From Phormidesmis priestleyi (GTDB lineage: Bacteria; Cyanobacteriota; Cyanobacteriia; Phormidesmidales; Phormidesmidaceae), in contig QBMP01000271.1 of assembly GCA_003242115.1 (NCBI GenBank), forward strand, positions 1-6,036: 6,036 nt of DNA, written 5' to 3'. Each line of letters starts with the position of its first letter. The first letter of the stretch is position 1. Below the pieces are notes generated by a model, which was not told where the DNA came from, ran no database searches, and was given only the letters and a program-made list of their open reading frames with translations. This document shows positions 1 to 5,974 of the stretch, piece by piece. The position numbers were made by a program, and so were the translations under genes.

Positions 1-1
1 T

Positions 2-106
2 GACTTGCGAGCCTTAACCCGCTATGTCTGCTTTGATAATTGGGATCATTTGCTCACTTTTATGATTGAAGGGCTTGAGCTTGATATGCCCGCTGACACT
101 AGCTAA
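2..106 (+). CDS. 3' end of an upstream reading frame, probably the N-terminal part of the same helicase in another frame
   Basis: An open frame enters from the left edge and gives 34 residues, with segments such as TRYVCFDNWDHLLTF and MIEGLELDMPADTS, then a TAA at 104-106. The frame is coding-like and runs in the direction of the large helicase gene, overlapping its first 41 bases one frame over. Two readings are possible. It may be the tail of a separate upstream gene translationally coupled to the helicase. More likely, it is the preceding part of the helicase polypeptide itself, because the downstream frame lacks its ATP-binding lobe and has no credible start. Removing a single base, for example one C of the CCC at 89-91 or one G of the GGG at 71-73, joins the two frames without a stop. 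I do not recognise the 34 residues as a specific family. Confidence 0.5.
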   Translation, partial: DLRALTRYVCFDNWDHLLTFMIEGLELDMPADTS

Positions 107-3100
107 CATCCATAATGAGAATTGCTGCGACGACGAACTCAGCCGTGCGCTCATTCCCGAAGTGTGGCGGGCCTATCGCAAAGAAGCAGAAGGCGTCAAA
201 CATGCCGAAGAGCGAAAGCGATTTCTCCGCATCCAAATTCTCCGAGAAATATCGGTTGGGATAAAGCAGCGAATTGGACTGGAACCCTGGGGCCGCTTGC
301 GCATTGATTATGGCGGACTCAATACCGATCTTTCCTTTATTCAACACTGGTCTAAGCAAATCGGCATCTCCGCAGAGGACTTGGTAAACGGTGTCGCCTC
401 TCTGCTAGACAACAACCGTCGAAACAACATTTTGCTAGATCGAGAAGGCCGTTTATTCTCCCAGATCTGGAAAGAAGGAGACTTTGAAGTTCAGCGTGGC
501 TACATGCCTATTCTCAAAGGTGTGCCCAAAGGACTAAAGCTTACCCGTGATACGGGTGATAGCGAAGCCCGAGTTCAGCAATGGCTCAGCGCAAAAGGTG
601 ATACTGTTGCCCGTCAAGCCGCCCGTAGCTGGGGCGCTACCGCAGGACAAATCGAAGCACTCTTCGATGACCTATGGTCGTGCCTGACCGAGGATATCAA
701 GCTCTTAGCGCCCAGTGTCTTATATGGCTGGCGTAATAGCCGCTTGCCAGGAAGCGAGGGAGTTTATCAAATCGATGCAGATAAACTACGTCTTGCTAGC
801 AGCACAGGCGTTTACCGCTGTAATGTATGTCGCCGAGCCCATCCTCGTCCGACGCCCCACATGGCCTGTATGGCATGGCGTTGTAGTGGCACCACCACCT
901 TCGAGCCAGAAAGCCAAGACAACTACGATCTTCAGGTACTCGACGAGCAATTCACCATGCTCCGCCCCCGAGAACACTCTGCTCAAGTACCCGGTGACGA
1001 GCGCGAAATTATTGAACGCCAGTTTAAAGGAGAAAGCGAAAGACTCAATACCCTAGTGTGTACGCCAACACTGGAAATGGGCGTAGACATTGGCTCGCTA
1101 GACTCTATCCTAATGCGTAACATTCCACCGCTGCCTGCCAACTATTGGCAAAGAGCTGGACGTGCGGGTAGACGTCATCGCATGGCTGTCAACCTTTCCT
1201 ACGCAAGGCCCGCCAGTCATGACCGCGCCTATTTCAAAGACCCGCTTCGCTTGCTAGATGGACAAATTGATCCACCCCGTTTAAATCTGCGCAACACGCT
1301 GATGGTCGGGAAGCACGTTCACGCAACCGTGCTCACACTCCTGCACCAGCTTGCACGCAAAGAGTCTTCACTTCCAGAGGCCGAGCAGCAGGAAATTGAG
1401 AACGTCCTAAACGATTGTTTTCCTAACAAAGTCAGCCACTATCTCTTTGAAGAGACTGGCTTTATTCGCCGCGAACCCTTAGAAGTCAGCAGCCTTACTC
1501 GGCTGCTGCAAAAGCATAGCCATATCCTGTATGAGCACATCAGAACAGCCTTCGCAGAAAGCTGGCCGGAAGCTGACACCATTGCAGTCAGAGAATCTTC
1601 CCTTAAAGATCACATTGCAACGATGGGCGATGCCCTTACCCTAGTCATTCAAAGACTATGGCGACGCTTGCAGTGGGCAAGGCAGCAGCTCAGTCGATTA
1701 GAAGCCGTTAGGACGGAAAAAGCTGCGCTCGATCCAGAGGAAGAAGCCTTGTTCTGGCGGTGCGATCGCCTTGTAAAAGCGCTAAAAGGCACCAACAGCC
1801 GCAACCGCAGCAGAGCCGAAGGCTACGACGACATCAACACCTACAGCGTTCTCGCCGCAGAAGGCTTTTTACCAGGATATGGCCTGGATATAGGCTCCAT
1901 TCGAGGAACGCCCCAAATTCCCCGCAGCCTCAACTGGCTCAAAAACTTTGAGCTGCCTCGCCCTCCCAGCGTTGCACTAAGAGAGTATGTCCCAGGCAAC
2001 CTTATCTATGCCAACGGTCAGCGATTTGTTCCTCGATTCTTTCACTTAGAACCCGAAGAACCGACAAATTTTCAAGTAGATATTGCTCATGAAGCCATTA
2101 CCGAAATCGGCACTGGTCAGATTTCATCTGCGCTAATGGCGTCAAGTCTGCAAGCAGTCCCGATCTGTGACCTAGATCTCTCCCACCAGTCGAACATCTC
2201 AGATGACGAAGATAACCGCCTTCAGCTTCCTGTCACCATCTTAGGCTATGAGCAAGACCGACATAACGGAGGACTTGCCTTCAACTGGGGGCCACGCCCA
2301 GTGCAGGTCAGACGCAACGTACATATGCGCCTAGTTAACGTAGGTGCAGCCAGTCTGACTCGCAATGGACAGCTCGGATACCATATTTGCTTGGTTTGCG
2401 GTCATAGCCGCTCACCCTTCAGCTCGCCAGCAGATCTACAGAAATTTTCTGAAGACCACCAGCAGCGCTGCAACCGGAAAATCACGCCTGCTGGTATATA
2501 TGCCAATATCGTGGCCGACGCGCTTAGCATTCAAGATTGTGAAAACCAACAGGAAGCTTACAGCGTGCTTGAAGCCATTCGATACGGTGCTGGCAATATT
2601 CTGGACATGGAGCTAGACGATCTTCAGGTTCTGACCATTGCTCGCCCAGGCAGCGAACAAGTCGATGCACTCCTCTATGACCCTATGCCCGGAGGCTCTG
2701 GACTATTAGAGCAACTCATCAGCCGCTGGCCAGATATCATCAGCGCGGCCCTAGACGTACTAACCAACTGCCAGTCCAAATGCGAAACAGCCTGTATCGA
2801 CTGCTTATTCACCTTCCGGAACGCTTACTATCACCGCTATCTCAACCGCCATACGGCCATTGAAAAACTAACGAAATGGGAAGATATTCTCACTAAGAGT
2901 CACGATATTCCACCCAAGCTACCGGCCAAACCGGAGGATACAAATCACCGGCCCGTCAACCAGCCTGAGGCACTCCTACAAGAAATGATCAAGCGTTCGG
3001 GCCTTCCAGATCCGATTGCACAGTACATCATCGATCTGGGTAGACCTTTAGGAACGACGATTCCTGACTTTTTCTTTGAAGACCCTGACGAGCGCACCGA

Positions 3101-3716
3101 GGGAATCTGCGTTTACTTGGATGGGATGAGCAAGACATTGCATGGTAATCCTGAAATCCAAAAACGCGATCACGCCATTCGTGACGAGTTGAGAAGCGAA
3201 GGATATATAGTCTCCGAAATCCCCGTTGGAGATCTGATCGACAGAGACAAAATGGCTAAGATTTTCTATCGTATAGGCCGCGCCCTGATGGGTAAAACTC
3301 AAGCCAGTGAAATTCGCGATCGCGCCGATTGGTTTGAAGACTCTCAGCAAGCCCACAGTGCTCTACCAGCAGAGTCCAACGAGTCGCTATTTATGACTCA
3401 GCAGGACGAACTATCAGAATTCGTATCCCTCCTCTCCCCAGCTTGGCAGACCTTACTCAATGCCCTCAAAATAGACGAACAAACCACCTTACAGGAAGGC
3501 GGCGATGTCTCCGACGATGCGGGCGTCGTGGGTCAGTACGTAGCCAGCGTCAGTCGGGATACCCAGTCCCTATTTCTATTAGAAGATACGGGTATAGATA
3601 CCTCCCAGACGGTTAAAACGCTAAGCGAGCAAGGGTTAAACACAATGGTTATAGACCCTGACGATCCTCAGGCGCTTGCTCGAATTGTGAAAGCACTGGA
3701 GGACGCCGAGGCATGA
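66..3716 (+). CDS. Large DUF1998 (MZB) superfamily 2 helicase with Vsr-like nuclease domain, C-terminal portion lacking the ATP-binding lobe
   Basis: The protein is an SF2 DNA helicase of the DUF1998/MZB type, a class that includes the repair helicase MrfA and the large helicases of phage-defence systems such as DISARM and Druantia. Seen in order: a helical region (about 1-240); a zinc ribbon with C252, C255, C268 and C273; the second RecA lobe with motif V (TPTLEMGVDIG, 333-343) and motif VI (QRAGRAGRR, 362-370); a second zinc ribbon (C775, C778, H798, C802); YDPMPGGSG (871-879); the MZB cysteines C902, C906, C910 and C913; and a Vsr/DUF559-like nuclease segment (about 996-1060) with PDF, YLDG and H1026. 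The tail from about 1075 is unassigned. Walker A and DEAD/DEAH motifs are missing, so the chain should begin upstream. The frame opens straight after TGA 63-65. The nominal TTG start has no Shine-Dalgarno, and the first in-frame ATG is codon 147 (504). This points to a frameshifted or split gene. Its stop overlaps the next start as ATGA. Confidence 0.85.
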   Translation: MKGLSLICPLTLANIHNENCCDDELSRALIPEVWRAYRKEAEGVKHAEERKRFLRIQILREISVGIKQRIGLEPWGRLRIDYGGLNTDLSFIQHWSKQIGISAEDLVNGVASLLDNNRRNNILLDREGRLFSQIWKEGDFEVQRGYMPILKGVPKGLKLTRDTGDSEARVQQWLSAKGDTVARQAARSWGATAGQIEALFDDLWSCLTEDIKLLAPSVLYGWRNSRLPGSEGVYQIDADKLRLASSTGVYRCNVCRRAHPRPTPHMACMAWRCSGTTTFEPESQDNYDLQVLDEQFTMLRPREHSAQVPGDEREIIERQFKGESERLNTLVCTPTLEMGVDIGSLDSILMRNIPPLPANYWQRAGRAGRRHRMAVNLSYARPASHDRAYFKDPLRLLDGQIDPPRLNLRNTLMVGKHVHATVLTLLHQLARKESSLPEAEQQEIENVLNDCFPNKVSHYLFEETGFIRREPLEVSSLTRLLQKHSHILYEHIRTAFAESWPEADTIAVRESSLKDHIATMGDALTLVIQRLWRRLQWARQQLSRLEAVRTEKAALDPEEEALFWRCDRLVKALKGTNSRNRSRAEGYDDINTYSVLAAEGFLPGYGLDIGSIRGTPQIPRSLNWLKNFELPRPPSVALREYVPGNLIYANGQRFVPRFFHLEPEEPTNFQVDIAHEAITEIGTGQISSALMASSLQAVPICDLDLSHQSNISDDEDNRLQLPVTILGYEQDRHNGGLAFNWGPRPVQVRRNVHMRLVNVGAASLTRNGQLGYHICLVCGHSRSPFSSPADLQKFSEDHQQRCNRKITPAGIYANIVADALSIQDCENQQEAYSVLEAIRYGAGNILDMELDDLQVLTIARPGSEQVDALLYDPMPGGSGLLEQLISRWPDIISAALDVLTNCQSKCETACIDCLFTFRNAYYHRYLNRHTAIEKLTKWEDILTKSHDIPPKLPAKPEDTNHRPVNQPEALLQEMIKRSGLPDPIAQYIIDLGRPLGTTIPDFFFEDPDERTEGICVYLDGMSKTLHGNPEIQKRDHAIRDELRSEGYIVSEIPVGDLIDRDKMAKIFYRIGRALMGKTQASEIRDRADWFEDSQQAHSALPAESNESLFMTQQDELSEFVSLLSPAWQTLLNALKIDEQTTLQEGGDVSDDAGVVGQYVASVSRDTQSLFLLEDTGIDTSQTVKTLSEQGLNTMVIDPDDPQALARIVKALEDAEA
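1762..1769. repeat. HIP1 octamer
   Basis: Exact GCGATCGC palindrome inside the SF2 helicase gene. It is one of three in the window and a known compositional signature of cyanobacterial genomes. Confidence 0.75.
3316..3323. repeat. HIP1 octamer
   Basis: Exact GCGATCGC palindrome, flanked by C and G, in the region encoding the C-terminal tail of the SF2 helicase, after the nuclease-like domain. Confidence 0.75.
3698..3703 (+). promoter_or_regulatory. Ribosome binding site of the toxin-helicase fusion gene
   Basis: GGAGGA lies 9 bases before the ATG at 3713, inside the last codons of the preceding helicase gene. It supports this ATG as the true start and, with the ATGA overlap, indicates translational coupling of the two genes. 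Confidence 0.7.
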
Positions 3717-5776
3717 ACGTTTTAATTTATAAATCTTTGCTCAAGTCTCTAGGCGATCTCAGCGGTTCAGAAGTGAAGCGAACCACTGAGTTCATGCTCA
3801 AGTTTCAAGACAACCCAACCCAACCAGGAGTCAGTCTTGAAAGGGTGACTAAAGCCAAAAGCGATAACTTATGGTCAGCCCGCATCAGCCGTGACTTACG
3901 CGCCGTCATCTACAAAGAGGGTGACACCTGGGCACTACTCCACGCCGGACACCACGACGATGCCTACAACTGGGCACAAAATCGCAAAGTCGAGTTAAAC
4001 AATAAAACCGGCGCACTCCAGATTGTTGAAGTCACAGAATCTGCCGAAGCTATCTTGAGTGATCGCCAGTTTTGGCAAGCTAATCAAATCGGACTCTTCG
4101 ATAGCCACGAAGATGACTATCTTTTGAGTTTGGGCTTACCCCCCTCATGGTTACCTGTCACTCGCAAGCTACTCACCGAAGAAGACCTACTTAAAATCAT
4201 CGAAAAATTACCGGAAGAAGTGAGCGAAAGGCTTCTTCAGGTAGCTCTTGGGGAGCTTGTCACACCGCCATTGCCCAAAATAAATGCATCTCCACTAGAA
4301 AACGAAGATACGCAGCGAAGATTTGTCACAGTCAAAAGTCAGGCCGAGTTAGAAAAAATTCTCAAAGCCCCGCTCGCCACCTGGATTGGCTTTCTACATC
4401 CCTCTCAGAAGCGCTTAGCCACTGGCAACTTCAATGGCCCAGTGAAAGTAACAGGCTCTGCTGGCACGGGCAAAACAGTCGTCGCTCTTCATCGGGCCAG
4501 ACATCTTGCCCGGAAAGGAAAGCGGGTGCTGCTCACTACCTTCGTCACCACACTCTGCGATAACCTCACTCGAAATCTCAAGCTTCTTTGTACCGAAGCA
4601 GAACTCGATAATATCGTCGTAGCAACAGTTGCCAAGCAGGCTGGCGACATTCTCAAACAAGCTGGACAACGATACGAAATTATCAATGACGAAGAGATCA
4701 AAGATCTCATTGACTCTTTTAGTTCAGATAGTTGTCCGTTAACAGGACTAGAACTTTGGCAAGAATGGCAGTTTGTCATACAGCCAAACGGTGTTTCTCA
4801 CTGGGACGAATATCGTTCGGTGAGTCGATCTGGCCGGGGAAAAGGGTTGGGCGTGCGCGATCGCAAAAACGTCTGGCAGATTTTTGAACAAGTCCTTCAT
4901 AGCCTAGACACTCAACACAAGCTGGACTGGAGCCATTATTTCCGCAGAGCGACTATAGCCATAGAGTCAGGACGGTTGGATAGTCCATTCGATGCTGTCA
5001 TCGTAGATGAAGTTCAAGACCTCCGCCCGCAAGAACTAAAGTTTCTATCTGCCTTGGCTGGTAGAAAAGGCGAAGAATTTATGATGGTCGGAGACGGCAA
5101 TCAGCGCATTTACCAAGGACGTTTTAGTTTCAAGTCCTTGGGTATCAACATTCAAGGCCGTTCCAATATACTAAAGGTCAACTACCGCACAACCGAACAA
5201 ATTCGACGCTTCGCCGATAATCTAATCGCCATATCCAGCGACGACTTGAACGGAGGACAAGAATCTAGGAAAGGAACCATCAGCTTGCTCCAAGGCCCGC
5301 ATCCTATTCTCCAGGGCTTTAGTGGCCCAGAAGAAGAAGCCAAATTTGTCACAGCAGAAGTTCAGAAACTTACCGCTCGCGGATTGCACGCGGACGAAAT
5401 AGGCATTTTTGCACGCACAAAATACTTATTTAAGGATCTGAAAACCCATTTAACAGCCGCAGGTATTCCGGTTGTGCTGTTAGATAATCAAAGCGCTGGC
5501 AGTGCTAAAGCCGTTCATGTTGGCTCTATGCATCGTTCTAAAGGGTTAGAGTTTAAAGCCGTTTTTGCCATACAGGTTTCCGCGCAAAATTTGCCGCTAA
5601 CCCAGGCGGTTAATGCCGAAACTGATAAGCGGGCTAAGCAAGAGAGCATCGAACGCGAGCGTCATCTGCTCTATGTTACAGCGACACGAGCTAGGGATTT
5701 CACCTACATAAGTTGGTCTGGTCAGCCCAGCCGTTTTATAGAAGACATGTCCGAAAAGAGTCAATTCAATAATTAA
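3713..5776 (+). CDS. RelE/ParE-like domain fused to a UvrD/Rep-type superfamily 1 helicase
   Basis: The protein (687 residues) should be an ATP-driven DNA translocase or helicase. Residues 1-95 resemble the RelE/ParE toxin fold: an N-terminal helical hairpin, then strands with LWSARISRDLRAVIY (53-67) and LLHAGHHDDAYNWA (75-88). Residues 96-220 form a helical, acidic linker with LLSLGLPPSWLP and a run of LPEEV-type helices. The helicase core follows, with Q232 in a Q-motif-like position, Walker A GSAGTGKT (248-255, K254), Walker B DEVQD (432-436), motif III VGDGNQRIYQ (459-468), motif IV NYR (490-492), motif V SMHRSKGLEF (605-614) and motif VI ERHLLYVTATRAR (649-661). All catalytic residues look present. 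The core is compact compared with UvrD, suggesting a reduced 2B domain. The gene starts inside the stop of the SF2 helicase with a good ribosome binding site. No separate antitoxin gene is visible, so the toxin-like part may act as an RNA- or ribosome-binding, or purely structural, module. The helicase call is firm; the toxin-fold call is from pattern resemblance. Confidence 0.9.
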   Translation: MNVLIYKSLLKSLGDLSGSEVKRTTEFMLKFQDNPTQPGVSLERVTKAKSDNLWSARISRDLRAVIYKEGDTWALLHAGHHDDAYNWAQNRKVELNNKTGALQIVEVTESAEAILSDRQFWQANQIGLFDSHEDDYLLSLGLPPSWLPVTRKLLTEEDLLKIIEKLPEEVSERLLQVALGELVTPPLPKINASPLENEDTQRRFVTVKSQAELEKILKAPLATWIGFLHPSQKRLATGNFNGPVKVTGSAGTGKTVVALHRARHLARKGKRVLLTTFVTTLCDNLTRNLKLLCTEAELDNIVVATVAKQAGDILKQAGQRYEIINDEEIKDLIDSFSSDSCPLTGLELWQEWQFVIQPNGVSHWDEYRSVSRSGRGKGLGVRDRKNVWQIFEQVLHSLDTQHKLDWSHYFRRATIAIESGRLDSPFDAVIVDEVQDLRPQELKFLSALAGRKGEEFMMVGDGNQRIYQGRFSFKSLGINIQGRSNILKVNYRTTEQIRRFADNLIAISSDDLNGGQESRKGTISLLQGPHPILQGFSGPEEEAKFVTAEVQKLTARGLHADEIGIFARTKYLFKDLKTHLTAAGIPVVLLDNQSAGSAKAVHVGSMHRSKGLEFKAVFAIQVSAQNLPLTQAVNAETDKRAKQESIERERHLLYVTATRARDFTYISWSGQPSRFIEDMSEKSQFNN
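4857..4864. repeat. HIP1 octamer
   Basis: Exact GCGATCGC palindrome within the UvrD-type helicase gene, between Walker A and Walker B. Its presence in both operon genes suggests that the operon has resided in a cyanobacterial background long enough to share the host's signature. Confidence 0.75.
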
Positions 5777-5788
5777 GAAAACTGAACC

Positions 5789-5816
5789 ACTATGGACTGA
5801 AAGTCCATAGTTTATA
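5789..5816 (+). terminator. Hairpin 1 after the operon, probable transcription terminator
   Basis: ACTATGGACT and AGTCCATAGT form a perfect 10-base-pair stem (5789-5798 with 5802-5811) around a GAA loop, beginning 12 bases after the operon's stop codon. The stem is followed by TTTATAAT, a short and imperfect T-rich tract. Position and shape suit a modest intrinsic terminator. The stem is A+T-rich at its base and the T tract is short, so it could instead be a processing or repeat element. Confidence 0.5.
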
Positions 5817-5823
5817 ATGAAAT

Positions 5824-5840
5824 GGGGACTAAAAGTCCCC
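5824..5840 (+). repeat. Hairpin 2, sharing its core with hairpin 1
   Basis: GGGGACT and AGTCCCC pair perfectly over 7 bases (5824-5830 with 5834-5840) around an AAA loop. The inner part, GGACT-xAA-AGTCC, is the same as in the hairpin 12 bases upstream while the outer stem differs, so the pair looks like related tandem palindromes. No T tract follows, so this one is unlikely to terminate by itself. It may be a small dispersed repeat or a subterminal palindrome of a mobile element. Confidence 0.55.
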
Positions 5841-5880
5841 GGCTCTTGATCATGTTCGAGAGAGTCCGGAATGAAGACCC

Positions 5881-5911
5881 GGAACGGAGATGCTATACTC
5901 CAGGCGGTTCC
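5881..5911 (+). other. Possible bulged stem-loop in the intergenic region
   Basis: GGAAC (5881-5885) can pair with GTTCC (5907-5911), and the adjacent GGAG (5886-5889) with CTCC (5898-5901). This leaves an 8-base loop and a 5-base bulge on the 3' side. The segment lies between the two perfect hairpins and the transposase start and could be part of a structured RNA or of a transposon end. Stems this short occur by chance, so the call is weak. Confidence 0.25.
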
Positions 5912-5961
5912 AACTTGAACTAATTTCAGGGACATGGTGAAATTAAGATAGCCCTTTTGCC

Positions 5962-5965
5962 GGAG
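5962..5965 (+). promoter_or_regulatory. Ribosome binding site of the transposase gene
   Basis: GGAG is 9 bases upstream of the ATG at 5975, an ordinary spacing, and supports that start codon. Confidence 0.5.
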
Positions 5966-5974
5966 TGAGCTGTC

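Noticed and set aside
98..107. Programmed +1 frameshift site at the TAA 104-106
   Set aside because: The codon before the stop (AGC) has no good re-pairing one base forward, and there is no internal Shine-Dalgarno or CTT-TGA-like context as in prfB.
715..1056. Plus-strand alternative frame of 113 codons inside the SF2 helicase
   Set aside because: It overlaps the zinc ribbon and motif V coding sequence in another frame, and its product has no recognisable domain.
66..3716. Treating the SF2 helicase as a complete, independently started 1216-residue protein
   Set aside because: The ATP-binding lobe is missing, the TTG start has no ribosome binding site and follows a stop codon directly, and the first in-frame ATG is 438 bases further on. 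A GTG at 162 has no Shine-Dalgarno either.
5813..5818. Perfect TATAAT as a promoter -10 box for the transposase
   Set aside because: No -35-like hexamer lies 16-18 bases upstream, where the hairpin stem sits, and the distance to the transposase start is long. It is better explained as the tail after hairpin 1.
5597..5935. Minus-strand frame of 112 codons covering the end of the UvrD gene and the hairpins
   Set aside because: Most of it is antisense to conserved motifs V and VI of the helicase, and it runs through both palindromes. The product resembles no family I know, so it is most likely a chance frame.
5915..5943. Weak promoter (TTGAAC, 17-base spacer, TGAAAT) before the transposase
   Set aside because: Each hexamer matches only four of six consensus positions, which is expected by chance in sequence of this composition.
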